Source of the DNA: Armatimonadota bacterium
GTDB lineage: Bacteria > Armatimonadota > Zipacnadia > Zipacnadales > JABUFB01
NCBI GenBank assembly: GCA_013314775.1
Contig: JABUFB010000018.1
Span: forward strand, 55,101-119,100
Length of the DNA: 64,000 nt
Reading direction: 5' to 3'
This document shows, piece by piece, positions 43,005-52,943 of the stretch. Positions within the stretch are counted from its first letter, which is position 1, and each line of letters starts with the position of its first letter. The notes under the pieces were generated by a model. It was not told where the DNA came from, ran no database searches, and saw nothing but the letters and a program-made list of their open reading frames with translations. The position numbers and the translations under genes were made by a program.

Positions 43005-44102
43005 TTGGTCCGGATCGACCCCGACGAACTGGACGCATTTCTCGTCCTCAATGCCAGCGGCCTGTCGCCCATGCGCCAGAGAGCACTGCTGGAGGCCTTC
43101 GGCACAGCACGGGGTGCGCTCGAAGCCGGGGATGCGGAATTTGCCCAGGTTGATGGCCTGCGCGGGGCGCACATAGCGCGTCTGCGGGATGCCCGAGCCA
43201 AGGTGGACCCGGCAACAATACGCGCGCGTTGCGAGGAGCTGGGAGTCACCCCCGTTCCGTGCACCTCGCCTGAGTATCCGCCACTCCTGGGCGAAGCTTC
43301 TGACATGCCGCCTCTGCTCTTTGTCCAGGGCAGCTTGGAGCGCCGTGACGAGCTTTCCGTAGCGCTGGTTGGGACACGCAGGTGTTCCGCATACGGGCTA
43401 ACAATGGCCCGGCGGCTGTCGGAAGACCTGGCAAGGCGCGGCTTTACGATCGTCAGCGGCATGGCGCTCGGGGTGGACGCGCAGGCTCATACTGCCGCGC
43501 TGGAGGCAGGTGGCAGAACAATAGCCGTCATGGCCAGCGGCCCGGACATCACCTACCCGCGCCAGCATCGCCAGTTGCGGTCCGAGATCGCTGCCCAGGG
43601 CGCGGTAGTTACCGAGTTTGCGCTGGGAACCGAACCGATCCGAGAGCGGTTTCCCGCAAGGAACAGGATCATCAGCGGCTTGAGCCTCGGCGTCATCGTG
43701 GTCGAGGCGCCGGAGAAGAGCGGCGCGCTGATCACTGCCCGACTGGCAGCAGATCAGGGTCGCGAAGTTTTCGCCGTCCCGGGAGACGTGACACGGCCGG
43801 AGAGCCGCGGCTGTCATGCCCTGATCAAGGACGGCGCGCAGTTGGTCGAGTTCGCCGAAGATGTGGTCGCCGGGCTGGGGATTCTCCTGGAGGCGGTGCC
43901 CGAGCGCAAGCCCATCCCCACTGACGATCTCCCGGCAGACGAGAAGGCCATACTCGAGACGCTGTCTCACGAGCCCCGGCACGTGGACGACGTGGTTACC
44001 AGGTCTGGGCTTCAGGCGGGACAGGTGTCGGCGGGCCTGATGATGCTGGAAATGAAGGGGCTCGCGCGCAGGTTGCCCGGCAGTACCTTCGTGCGCGCGT
44101 AG
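43005..44102 (+). CDS. dprA: DNA-processing protein DprA
   Basis: A 365-residue protein. It loads RecA onto incoming single-stranded DNA in natural transformation. The N-terminal helix-hairpin-helix-like part is followed by the Rossmann fold with VALVGTRRCSAYG at about residue 120, GMALGVDAQAH, and FPARNRIISGLS at about residue 213, all diagnostic for DprA. A C-terminal winged-helix domain (about 305-365) completes it. The TTG at 43005 is the likely start; GGGGGG lies upstream. topA follows after 92 bp, as in many genomes. Confidence 0.93.
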   Translation: MVRIDPDELDAFLVLNASGLSPMRQRALLEAFGTARGALEAGDAEFAQVDGLRGAHIARLRDARAKVDPATIRARCEELGVTPVPCTSPEYPPLLGEASDMPPLLFVQGSLERRDELSVALVGTRRCSAYGLTMARRLSEDLARRGFTIVSGMALGVDAQAHTAALEAGGRTIAVMASGPDITYPRQHRQLRSEIAAQGAVVTEFALGTEPIRERFPARNRIISGLSLGVIVVEAPEKSGALITARLAADQGREVFAVPGDVTRPESRGCHALIKDGAQLVEFAEDVVAGLGILLEAVPERKPIPTDDLPADEKAILETLSHEPRHVDDVVTRSGLQAGQVSAGLMMLEMKGLARRLPGSTFVRA

Positions 44103-44194
44103 TCGGACACGCGGCACTTGCCGGCAACGCCGCGGTTTCACCAGTTTCAATATCAACCGGGGCACCCCCCCGATCGGACGGAGCGCTCTGAGCC

Positions 44195-46399
44195 GTGACG
44201 AAATCTGCAATCATTGTTGAATCACCCACGAAGACGCGGACCCTCAAGCGGTTCCTCGGGGACGAGTACGAGCTGCTCGCCTCGATGGGACATGTTCGCG
44301 ACTTACCTGAGAGCGAACTGGCTGTGGATGTCGAGCGCGGGTTCGAGCCTCGTTACGCCACCGATGACCGGCAGAAAAAAGTGCTGGCCCAGCTCAGGAA
44401 GGCGCTCAAGGGCGTTGACAGGGTCTACCTCGCCTCCGACCCGGACCGCGAAGGGGAGGCCATCGCCTGGCATCTTGCTGAGGCGCTGGGACTGGGAGAC
44501 GCCGAGCGCATCGAGTTCAATGAGATCACAGAGACCGCAGTGCGCGATGCCCTGAAGCACCCGCGCAAGATCGACATGGATCGCGTCAATGCCCAGCAGG
44601 CCCGGCGCATTCTCGACCGCCTTGTGGGGTATCTCCTCAGCCCGTTGCTATGGGAGAAGGTGGCCGGCCGCGCAAGGGGTTCTGCACCCCTGAGCGCCGG
44701 TCGCGTGCAGTCCGCGGCGCTGCGGCTCATCTGCGAGCGCGAACGAGAGATCGCAGCTTTCGTCCCGGAGGAGTACTGGTCGGTCACGGCAACACTCACC
44801 CCCGAGGGAGAGGAAATCCCGTTCACGGCAGACCTGAAGACCAAGGACGGCAAAGACCTCGAGCTGAAGACCGAGGAGCAGGTCAGGCCTATCGTCGAGG
44901 AACTCAGGCAAATGCAGTATGTGGTCGACTCGGTGGAGAAGAAGGAGCGCCGGCGCAACCCGCAGCCGCCCTTCATCACCAGCACTCTCCAGCGCGCGGC
45001 CGCCAGCGAGCTGTACTTCTCGGCGCGCAAGACCATGCTCATCGCCCAGGAGCTCTACCAGGGCGTCGATATGGCCGAGGGAACCGTCGGCCTGATTACC
45101 TACATGCGCACGGATTCAACGCGCATCGCCGACCAGGCGCGGACCGCCGCAGTCAGTCTCATCAGGGAGCGCCACGGCGACGCATACGTGGGCCCCGGGG
45201 CCAAGGGCAAGCAGGCCAAGGGAGCCCAGGACGCTCATGAGGCGATCCGTCCAACCTATGTGGACAAGGACCCCGAGTCGGTCCGTCCGTTCCTCAGCCC
45301 CGACCAGTTCAAGCTCTATGACCTGATCTGGCGCCGGTTCATCGCCAGCCAGATGTCCGCGGCGGTGTTCGACCAGACGACCCTTGCGATCCAGGCCGGG
45401 CCGTACGGGTTGCGGGCCACCGGCTCTGTCCTGAAGTTCGCTGGGTTCCTGAGCGTGCTCAAAAGCGACCCGGAAGAGGAAGAAGACGAGAAGGCGCTGC
45501 CGGAACTGATCGCCGGACAGGTTCTGCGTCTTCTGGACGTGGCCGGCAACCAGCACTTCACGAAGCCGCCGCCCCGGTACACAGAAGCCACGCTGGTCCG
45601 GGCGTTGGAGGAGAACGGTGTCGGCAGGCCCAGCACCTACGCGCAGATCATCGAGACCCTCCGCCAGCGCAAGTACGTGCGCATGCAATCGCGGCAGTTC
45701 GTGGCGACGGCCACCGGTCTGGCGGTCAACGACTACCTGGTGGAGCGTTTCCCGGACATCGTAGACGTGGAGTTCACAGCGCGGGTCGAAAGCGACCTTG
45801 ACGGGATCGAACAAGGGGAGACCGACTGGGCGCAACTTCTCCGCGCCTTCTACGAGCCCTTCAAGGAGAAGGTGGAAGAGGCCCAGTCGGCACCGCTCAA
45901 GGAGCTCGAGGGTGAACGGTGCCCCGAGTGCGGCGGGAAACTGCTGGAACGGTACTCCCTTTACGGCAAGTTCGCCGGGTGCGAAAACTACCCGAAGTGT
46001 AAGTACAAGAAGGACCTGACGGGGGACATCCTGCCCCGCAACGAGCCAAAGCCTCTGGGGGAGAAATGCCCCGAGTGCGGGGCTGATCTTGTGGTGCGCC
46101 AGGGACGCCGGGGCGACTTCGTTGGCTGCAGCGGATACCCGAAATGCCGCTACACCCGCCCTCTGGAGGGGGAAAAGAAGCCCCGCCGCCAGGCCGTCGA
46201 GACCGATATCCTGTGCGACAAGTGCGGGAAGAAGAATATGGTCATCCGCTTCGGACGCAGGGGACCGTTCCTCGGCTGCGCGGGCTATCCCCGGTGCCGC
46301 AACACGCGGAACCTCACCGACGATGAGCGCGCGAAGTGGCTGCCTGGCGAGCCCGAAGGTGGCGAGTCCGGGAGCGGCGAAGAGCCATCGGAATCATGA
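44195..46399 (+). CDS. topA: DNA topoisomerase I
   Basis: A 734-residue type IA topoisomerase that relaxes negative supercoils. The Toprim domain begins AIIVESPTKTRTLKRFLG, and has DPDREGEAIAWH. The active-site Tyr is in GLITYMRTDS at about residue 303. The C terminus has three Cys4 zinc fingers (CPECGG, CPECGA and CDKCGK types, residues about 570-725). The GTG start was chosen as the family-like N terminus. The stop overlaps the next gene by four bases (ATGA). Confidence 0.97.
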   Translation: MTKSAIIVESPTKTRTLKRFLGDEYELLASMGHVRDLPESELAVDVERGFEPRYATDDRQKKVLAQLRKALKGVDRVYLASDPDREGEAIAWHLAEALGLGDAERIEFNEITETAVRDALKHPRKIDMDRVNAQQARRILDRLVGYLLSPLLWEKVAGRARGSAPLSAGRVQSAALRLICEREREIAAFVPEEYWSVTATLTPEGEEIPFTADLKTKDGKDLELKTEEQVRPIVEELRQMQYVVDSVEKKERRRNPQPPFITSTLQRAAASELYFSARKTMLIAQELYQGVDMAEGTVGLITYMRTDSTRIADQARTAAVSLIRERHGDAYVGPGAKGKQAKGAQDAHEAIRPTYVDKDPESVRPFLSPDQFKLYDLIWRRFIASQMSAAVFDQTTLAIQAGPYGLRATGSVLKFAGFLSVLKSDPEEEEDEKALPELIAGQVLRLLDVAGNQHFTKPPPRYTEATLVRALEENGVGRPSTYAQIIETLRQRKYVRMQSRQFVATATGLAVNDYLVERFPDIVDVEFTARVESDLDGIEQGETDWAQLLRAFYEPFKEKVEEAQSAPLKELEGERCPECGGKLLERYSLYGKFAGCENYPKCKYKKDLTGDILPRNEPKPLGEKCPECGADLVVRQGRRGDFVGCSGYPKCRYTRPLEGEKKPRRQAVETDILCDKCGKKNMVIRFGRRGPFLGCAGYPRCRNTRNLTDDERAKWLPGEPEGGESGSGEEPSES

Positions 46400-48816
46400 T
46401 GGAGCGAGACCGGGAGAGCACGTTGAGCGCGGAAGTTGAGAACACAGCAGCGGCGGCTCGGCCGTCATGGGCCCTTATGGTCTCCGTTTTCGCGGTGGCC
46501 ATGGCGGTCTTGGGGTTCGAGGTCGCGCTCACCCGGGCGTTCTCGGTACTTCTGCGTTTCCACTTCGTTTTCCTCGCAATCTCGCTGGCCACGTGCGGAC
46601 TGGGCATGGGTGGCCTCGTGGACTTTCTTGTGCGCCGGACCGTCCTGCGTTCCATGCCCCCCCCACTGCTGCTTGTTGTCTCCGGGACCCTCTGCGGCGT
46701 ACTCATTCCGCTCAGTATCCATCTGCTCTTCAACACCTCACTCTCCGCACACCTTACTTCGGTCTGGGTGGTCACCGGCATCTGCCTGCCGCCGTTCCTG
46801 GCTGCGGGAGCCTTCCTCAGCCACGCCTTCGCCTGGCACAGCGGTCAGGGGGGCAGGCTGTACTTTGCGGACCTCATCGGCGCCGCTCTCGGCAGCTTCC
46901 TGGTCATCGGCGCACTGCAGATGCTGGGCGGGATCAACGCGGCGATTGTCTGGGGGGCGGTTGTGACGGCAGGCTGTGTCTGCCTCGGTGTTCAGGAGCG
47001 CAGAGCCGCCTGGACCGTGTTCCCTGGGGTTGTGACCGTGCTGGTGATCGGGCTGGTGATCGCCAACCGCGGCGGTGCGATCATCGACGTCCCCATCATG
47101 CCTCTGGCCTCGGACTGGAACGCCAAGCCGCTGTTTCAGGAACTGGGCGACCCGAACATCGGCGCGAAGATCGTGGACACCGAATGGAATGCTTTCGCGC
47201 GCACAGACGTGGTGTCCAACAAGGGCACCGACGATCTGTTCATCTACACCGACGGCGAAGTGCCAACAAATATGATCCCCTTTGACGGGGACATGCAAGC
47301 GATCCTGCCGCGCCTGACGAGTTTCATCGGTTTCTACGCGTTCTACCAGGTAAAGCCGGAGAGTGTGCTGCTCATCGGACCGGGCGGCGGGCTGGATGTG
47401 CTCCTGTCCATGGCGGTGGACGCGAAGAAGATCGACGGCGCGGAACTGAACCCCTCGATCCCGCGGCTGGTGCGCAAGTACGGCGACATGAACGGGCATA
47501 TCTACGATATCGAGGGCGTTGACATCCGTGTGGATGAGGGCCGCAGCTTCGTGAACCGGAGCGAGGACAAGTATGATCTCATCTACATGGCCCTGACGAA
47601 GACAGCCACGACGACCACATCCAGCCTCGCGTTGCTGGAGAGCTATGTCCACACCATAGAGGCGTTCGACCAATACTTCGAGCATCTCACCGACCGCGGC
47701 GCCGTGGGGTTCGTCTGCCAGAGCCCGCTGATCCTTCTGCGCACCATGCTTACGGCGGTGGCCGCCCTCGAAACCCGGGGCATTGACCGCGCGACAGCAC
47801 TAAGGCACGTCGCCCTGATGAGCGTCCCCCCAAACATCATGCACGCGGTGGGTCCTTACCGGTACCTGCTGCTTGCCGGGAAGCAGCCTTTCGAGCTATC
47901 ACGCTCCACCGAACTTGCCAAACAGAGCGTGGGCATGGGCCTCGAGCCTATCTACTTCCCGGGCGCCTTCGAGCCGGAACCATTCAGGTCGCTGACAGGC
48001 AAGGTCCTGTCGGACAAGGATTTCATCGCACTGTGGAACCGGATGTACCCGAGCCCAGAGCCTGTGGAGTTCGGCGCGTGCCCTGATGACCGCCCCTTCG
48101 TGGTGGATATGTCGGTGGGTGTCCCGCCGCAGTTCCGGCGTTTCCTGTGGGTTGCGGTGCTGCTGGTGCTGGCGCTGTGCATCTGTGTGATCGCCTGGCT
48201 GCGGAGCGTGGCTCCAGCACAGTTCCCGGGTATTGGCAAGCTGGGCGGAGCGGCACTCTACTTCTGCCTCCTGGGTTCGGGGTTCATGCTCGTGGAGGTC
48301 GTGCTGGCCCAGAAACTCACACTGTACCTGGGCTATCCGGTGCTCACTTTGTCGGTGATCCTCTTTTCGCTGCTTCTTGGCGGCGGAATGGGCAGCCTGT
48401 TCAGCCAGCGCTGGGCAGCCGGACGCGGGCTTGCTCTGCGTGCATGCAGCGCGGCGCTGATTGTCGCTGTGGCATCCTACGTGCTGTACCGCCTTCAGCC
48501 TGCACTGGTGGAGAACACCCTGGCCTGGGACATCCGCCTGCGTTGCGCGATGACCACGGCCATGTTGGTGCCCCTGGGCTTCGTCATGGGTATGCCATTT
48601 CCCACCGGGATTCGGATCGTCGGCAACTGGTCCCCTGACCTCGTCCCGTGGATGTGGGGGCTGAATGGCGTCACGTCCGTGATCGGTTCGGTGGCCACCA
48701 TGGTGCTCGCGAAGCTGTTCGGCTTTGGCATCGTGCTCGTGCTCGGGACCCTCATCTACGTGGCCGCTGCCGGGATTGCCGCCCTGGGGCACCGGGCCGG
48801 TGCAGATTCGTCCTGA
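46396..48816 (+). CDS. Spermidine synthase-like multi-pass membrane protein
   Basis: An 806-residue protein. Six or so membrane segments (about 25-240) are followed by a soluble part with a SAM-binding-like motif VLLIGPGGGLDVLL (about 325-337) and acidic AELNPS; then about six further membrane segments (about 580-800). Such fused MFS/spermidine-synthase-like proteins are known but of unclear function; the middle domain resembles the aminopropyltransferase fold. The ATG overlaps the topA stop (ATGA), so translation is coupled. Confidence 0.8.
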   Translation: MMERDRESTLSAEVENTAAAARPSWALMVSVFAVAMAVLGFEVALTRAFSVLLRFHFVFLAISLATCGLGMGGLVDFLVRRTVLRSMPPPLLLVVSGTLCGVLIPLSIHLLFNTSLSAHLTSVWVVTGICLPPFLAAGAFLSHAFAWHSGQGGRLYFADLIGAALGSFLVIGALQMLGGINAAIVWGAVVTAGCVCLGVQERRAAWTVFPGVVTVLVIGLVIANRGGAIIDVPIMPLASDWNAKPLFQELGDPNIGAKIVDTEWNAFARTDVVSNKGTDDLFIYTDGEVPTNMIPFDGDMQAILPRLTSFIGFYAFYQVKPESVLLIGPGGGLDVLLSMAVDAKKIDGAELNPSIPRLVRKYGDMNGHIYDIEGVDIRVDEGRSFVNRSEDKYDLIYMALTKTATTTTSSLALLESYVHTIEAFDQYFEHLTDRGAVGFVCQSPLILLRTMLTAVAALETRGIDRATALRHVALMSVPPNIMHAVGPYRYLLLAGKQPFELSRSTELAKQSVGMGLEPIYFPGAFEPEPFRSLTGKVLSDKDFIALWNRMYPSPEPVEFGACPDDRPFVVDMSVGVPPQFRRFLWVAVLLVLALCICVIAWLRSVAPAQFPGIGKLGGAALYFCLLGSGFMLVEVVLAQKLTLYLGYPVLTLSVILFSLLLGGGMGSLFSQRWAAGRGLALRACSAALIVAVASYVLYRLQPALVENTLAWDIRLRCAMTTAMLVPLGFVMGMPFPTGIRIVGNWSPDLVPWMWGLNGVTSVIGSVATMVLAKLFGFGIVLVLGTLIYVAAAGIAALGHRAGADSS

Positions 48817-48880
48817 CGCCTCCCCGCCGAACTCATCCGCCCAATCAGTCATCCATCTGCAACCACCCTTGGAGACGACT

Positions 48881-49447
48881 GTGGCACGCAGGCGCACCCC
48901 GCAGGAGATCGAGCAGGAAGAACGCAATGCGCTGACGGCTCGGATCCGTGAAATGCACAACTACACGGAGCGGGTCTGCGAGCGACTGCGGATGCCGGTA
49001 GAGACGCAGAAGGCAGCGCAGGCAACTGCAAGCTCGATATTCGGCGCGCGCGTCTGGTTCTTCTTCCCCGTCCATTCCCCCGAGCAGCGCGAGTTCCTGG
49101 AGATGCTCCTACTGTTGTCCCTGGCCCACAACCCGGGCCTCGCGGACCGGACACGGGATCTGGCCTGGTATCTGAGCGCGAACTACGGGTATGAGTGGGT
49201 GAGGACCGAACTCACCGCCACGGTGCGCAGAGACGCGCTGGAGTTTGTCACAGAGGGCGGTGCGGAGTGGGAGTTGACTACGGAGCTTGCACCTGCGCTG
49301 GCGTACGCACGGTGCCACCCGCGAACGCTGCGCCTGCGCACCCTGTCCGACCACGTTGCGTTGGTTGAGGCGGCCCGCCAGGTTGCTTCAGCGCGCATCC
49401 TGGAAGATAGATGGCCAGACCTGCGTTCGGACCTCGGGCTGGACTGA
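48881..49447 (+). CDS. Hypothetical protein, 188 residues
   Basis: No family recognised. The protein is mostly helical and soluble, with a basic N terminus (MARRRTPQEIEQEERN) and no signal peptide. The GTG start follows GGAGACGACT and gives 188 residues. It lies 64 bp after the membrane protein gene in the same direction and may be the last gene of the dprA-topA unit. Confidence 0.65.
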   Translation: MARRRTPQEIEQEERNALTARIREMHNYTERVCERLRMPVETQKAAQATASSIFGARVWFFFPVHSPEQREFLEMLLLLSLAHNPGLADRTRDLAWYLSANYGYEWVRTELTATVRRDALEFVTEGGAEWELTTELAPALAYARCHPRTLRLRTLSDHVALVEAARQVASARILEDRWPDLRSDLGLD

Positions 49448-49453
49448 GCGAAG

Positions 49454-50332
49454 TCAGTTGGCCAGTCCCATGGCGCGCTCGATGCAGACCTTGCTGTCGC
49501 GCAGAGCCTCGTCGAAGTCCGGTTCTTCCAGTTCGAACACGAACAGCCCCTCATAGCCGATCTCTGCAGCCGTTGCCATGAGACGCGAGTAGTCCAGAAA
49601 GCCTCTGCCTGCCGCGCGGTGATCCCGGAAATCCTCTCGTCGAACATCATGCAAGTGGAAGTGGAACAGCCGTCCCTCAAGCGACCGGACGTGTTCCTCA
49701 AGTCGGTCGTTGTACAGCGCCCTCCCCTCTTCCGTGCCTCGCAAGTCAGAAGGGATCGTGCCCACCAGGTGTCCTACGTCCACATTCGCGCCCACTGCGG
49801 GGTGATCGATCCCATGAATCAGGTCTGCGAAAGCCCGAACATCTCCGGGCCAGCCGGTCTCGATGGTGACGGTGACCCCGCGCTCTCCCGCGCGATCACC
49901 CAGGTGGCGGTAGAGGCTGATGAGGTCGCCTGCGGAGTCCTCGTAGGTCCAGGTTGAGCGCGGAGCGACGTGAGTGGTGGTGGTGGATCCGCCCAGGAAC
50001 GCAACGGCCTCGATGGCGATCTCAAGCTGGCGAACGGCCGTCTCCCGCACCGAGGGATTGGGCGCCAGCGGCGTCATATCGATGAAGGGTGCGTGGGTGC
50101 TCACGTGGTCGAACCGGTCGGCGATGGCGCGCAGTTCGTCCCGCTCCGCTGCGGTCGTGTGCTCGAAGTAGAACCCCCGAAGCACCCCCTGGCTGTGCCG
50201 GTAGCCGTCGAATGCGAGCATCTCGAAGGTGCGAAACCCCAGCCTCTGCCCACGTTGTGCGGCTTGGTCCAGAGTCAATCCCGCATAGCAGGCGCTGCTG
50301 AACCCGAGTCTGTCGACGGAGAAGAGGGACAT
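49454..50332 (-). CDS. Sugar phosphate isomerase/epimerase (AP-endonuclease 2-like TIM barrel)
   Basis: A 292-residue xylose isomerase-like TIM barrel. GFSSACYAGLTLDQAA opens the fold; THAPFIDM, the VTIETGWPGDV strand (metal Glu), GANVDVGHL and the FELEEPDFDEA terminal strand carry the metal ligands. It probably interconverts keto and aldo sugars or acts on a sugar acid. GGAGG lies seven bases before the ATG. The DUF4380 gene lies upstream in the same direction, but a strong hairpin at 50354-50384 separates them. Confidence 0.88.
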   Translation of the reverse strand: MSLFSVDRLGFSSACYAGLTLDQAAQRGQRLGFRTFEMLAFDGYRHSQGVLRGFYFEHTTAAERDELRAIADRFDHVSTHAPFIDMTPLAPNPSVRETAVRQLEIAIEAVAFLGGSTTTTHVAPRSTWTYEDSAGDLISLYRHLGDRAGERGVTVTIETGWPGDVRAFADLIHGIDHPAVGANVDVGHLVGTIPSDLRGTEEGRALYNDRLEEHVRSLEGRLFHFHLHDVRREDFRDHRAAGRGFLDYSRLMATAAEIGYEGLFVFELEEPDFDEALRDSKVCIERAMGLAN

Positions 50333-50353
50333 GGGGCGCCTCCGGGATTCATG

Positions 50354-50384
50354 GACGGCGCCCGGGGATAAGCCGGGCGCCGTC
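50354..50384 (-). terminator. Hairpin after the DUF4380-like gene
   Basis: Perfect 12-bp stem GACGGCGCCCGG/CCGGGCGCCGTC with a 7-base loop, 24 bp past the stop of the 50409-51836 gene on the minus strand. There is no T-tract. Confidence 0.6.
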
Positions 50385-50408
50385 GTGCATCGCTTTCGGC
50401 CACAGCGA

Positions 50409-51836
50409 TCAGTTGCCAGACGGTTTCTTCGCGACCGCCGAACCCAGGGGGACCTCGGCCAGATTGCCCACGCGCCCGCCCTTTTCGTCGTTCAGGACGA
50501 TCATCGCCGTCGCGGTTGCATCCGGCAGTGGCACGGTGATGTTGAGCTTCACCGTTCCCGTGGGGCTGACCTTGACCGGCTTGCTGGTCTGCAGCTTGTT
50601 ACCGTCCGCGTCGGAAAGGACCAGCACGGCCTCGCCGGGCGCGAAAACCCCCAGTTCGCCGGTGACCACGATCTGGTTACCCTTGCGCGCCGCGGTGGGG
50701 TGAACCTTGACCGCGCCGGCGTTGGTGACCTTGAGCACCGGGCCGCCCACGCTGGTACAGAACCAGTCGTGTGCGAAGCTGAAGTCTTCGCCCGGCTTGA
50801 GTTGGGTGATGGGCGAGTTGATCTCCATCTCCATGTAGTTGAGGTCCGCCGGGCTGGTGTAGACCTGCACAATACTGCCGCTGTCGGGGTATTGCGCGCC
50901 GGGTTTGGGCTGGAAGGTCTGCACCAGGGAAAGGCGCTCATCCTCATTCACCGAGGCGATCCATCCCGCGACAGAATCCGCGCCGATCTTGGCGGCCTTG
51001 CCCCCATAGCTGGTCTGAACGATGCGGTCATTGGCCACCTTCTTCCATTGCTGCCCCTTGTCTTCGAGCAGGTAGATGAAGCCGCCGGCGTGGGCACTAT
51101 TGGGGTTGACGGGGAAATAGATCCGGGCATCGGCGCTGGGCGGACCGTTCGGGGTGACCGAGCCCGGGACCTGGGTGATGCCCCAGATGGCCCAGGAGAT
51201 GGACCGCTGGCTCACGTTACGGAAGGTCTCTTTGACTTCCAGCCGCGTCGTGCCCGCATGCAGCGTGAGTTGGCGGGTGATTCGCAGCCCGGTCACCTGC
51301 GGATCGTCCGGGCTCGTCATCTCCACCACAACCGAGGGGCCTGACGCGGTGACGATCTTCCCCTGCCAGCGCCCGCCGTCGAGTTCGGAGCCCTTGGGGT
51401 CTGGTGGGCCGCCCCAGTCCTTCTGCGGGGCAGGCCAGACCTTGTAGCCGCCGTAGTTACGCCAGGCGGACGTGGCCGTCGCGCCGGCTGACTCGCCTTC
51501 GCTCCCGCCCAGTTCCGCCTTGTTGACCCACAGGAAGGCGTAGTCGCCCAGGTTGTATTCCAGCACCCGACCGCCCAGGTCGGGGACGGCAATGACGCTG
51601 ACCAGGCCGTTGCTCAGCTTGAAGGCGCGGCGGCCGAAGTACTGGACCTCCTCGGCTTTCGCGCTGGCTGCGGCCTTCGCGCGGGTGACCCCACTCCTGC
51701 CGCCGCTGATGCCGGGCACCGAGTCCTTCCGCGTGGATGAGCTGGTGCTGCGGCTGTCCGTGCCCGCGCCGCAACCCGCCAGCAGGATGACAAGCGCCAC
51801 CAGGAACGAGGCGCTGACGACCTCTGTCGGCCTCAT
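50409..51836 (-). CDS. DUF4380-like lipoprotein
   Basis: A 475-residue lipoprotein with lipobox LLAGC (Cys at about residue 21). The main domain (LSNGLVSVIAVPDLGGRV, LWVNKAELGG) looks like the galactose-mutarotase-like beta-sandwich of DUF4380. The C-terminal part (about 360-475) is an Ig-like module. The start at 51836 has GGGAGG nine bases upstream. It may bind or process a sugar outside the cytoplasm. The upstream isomerase gene lies 108 bp away. Confidence 0.72.
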   Translation of the reverse strand: MRPTEVVSASFLVALVILLAGCGAGTDSRSTSSSTRKDSVPGISGGRSGVTRAKAAASAKAEEVQYFGRRAFKLSNGLVSVIAVPDLGGRVLEYNLGDYAFLWVNKAELGGSEGESAGATATSAWRNYGGYKVWPAPQKDWGGPPDPKGSELDGGRWQGKIVTASGPSVVVEMTSPDDPQVTGLRITRQLTLHAGTTRLEVKETFRNVSQRSISWAIWGITQVPGSVTPNGPPSADARIYFPVNPNSAHAGGFIYLLEDKGQQWKKVANDRIVQTSYGGKAAKIGADSVAGWIASVNEDERLSLVQTFQPKPGAQYPDSGSIVQVYTSPADLNYMEMEINSPITQLKPGEDFSFAHDWFCTSVGGPVLKVTNAGAVKVHPTAARKGNQIVVTGELGVFAPGEAVLVLSDADGNKLQTSKPVKVSPTGTVKLNITVPLPDATATAMIVLNDEKGGRVGNLAEVPLGSAVAKKPSGN

Positions 51837-51944
51837 CTTGCCCGACCTCCCATCAAATACCAGCACACGCAGCAATGCCGGGACTTACGTCCTCCGGCAA
51901 CGCGCCCGCGTTTCAGGTTCTTGCTCTTTGAGACTCCCTGACGG

Positions 51945-52766
51945 TCAGTCCAGTTCCGCCAAGATGTCGCTGATGTACTTCGTGTCAATGGCAAGCTGGT
52001 GAATGATAGATTCCGCGGGCATGCGGCTGTACTCGCAGTGGAAGCTGATCGGCCCGTCGAAGTTCATCTGCTTCAGGAGCTTCATCACCAGCGGGAAGTC
52101 GCCAAAACCCATACCCAGTGGCCAGACGTCAATGCGCCAGACGGCATCATTGCCCTGCATGAACTTCTGCTTCACCAGGTCCTTGAAGGCTATGGCGCAG
52201 ATGTAGTCCTTCACGATGTCCAACGCCATCTCGTAGGGCTCGCCTACGATGGACAGGTGGCCGACATCGGTGAAGACACCCACGAGTGCGGGGTCAAAGC
52301 CCTTCACGATATTCATGACGGAAGACGAATTCAGGCCCATGGTCTTGCCCGAATGGTTGTGGATCACGGGCTTCACGCCGGTCTTCTCGGCCAGCCTGGC
52401 GAAGCCCTCAAGTCGGGTGCGGCACCGGTCGATGGTTGCCCAGTAGCCGCCTTCTTCCACATACCAGTAGCCGAGTTTGACGAACTTGACGCCCGCTTCC
52501 GCACAGGCTTCGAACAGGGGCTCAGCGTAGTCCATTCCGGCGTCCGTGAAATCGCCCGGCGTGGTGATGAGCGGGATACAGAGGCCTTCGTCGGCGAAAC
52601 GCTTCGCGGCCTCGGGCAGCGCGGTCTTTGCATTCTCGGGATTGACGGGGTAGCCGGGCCGGACGCAGAGGTCGGCTCCCTGCACGCCGCCGCGCTTCAG
52701 GCCGTCGATGATCTGAGACAGGTCCCATCCCTCGAGGTGCTTGGTGAACATGATCCAGGGTTTCAC
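51945..52766 (-). CDS. Sugar phosphate isomerase/epimerase, second copy
   Basis: A 273-residue TIM-barrel protein (HLEGWDLSQIIDGLKRGGV start, VIHNHSG, VGVFTDVGHL, ISFHCEY with metal ligands). The GTG start follows AAAGGAGACCGAACC. It is divergent from the ECF transporter gene. A role in sugar or inositol metabolism is likely from fold and neighbourhood; the exact substrate is not known. Confidence 0.88.
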   Translation of the reverse strand: MKPWIMFTKHLEGWDLSQIIDGLKRGGVQGADLCVRPGYPVNPENAKTALPEAAKRFADEGLCIPLITTPGDFTDAGMDYAEPLFEACAEAGVKFVKLGYWYVEEGGYWATIDRCRTRLEGFARLAEKTGVKPVIHNHSGKTMGLNSSSVMNIVKGFDPALVGVFTDVGHLSIVGEPYEMALDIVKDYICAIAFKDLVKQKFMQGNDAVWRIDVWPLGMGFGDFPLVMKLLKQMNFDGPISFHCEYSRMPAESIIHQLAIDTKYISDILAELD

Positions 52767-52943
52767 GGTTCGGTCTCCTTTCGGTATGCACCAGGGCTCA
52801 CGGAACGCGAGCCCGAGGATTGCCGGAGGGCATTTCGCCGCGGCGCGACCGACACCTGCGGGCTCCGGGCATGGGAAGGGACCCGTGGACCGGCGTCGAA
52901 ATACCATACGAAAGGGTTACTGTTTCGCCGGGAGGCCTGTGCT

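Noticed and set aside
52767..52943. Possible vitamin riboswitch in front of the ECF transporter
   Set aside because: No known conserved box was seen by eye. A covariance-model search would be decisive.
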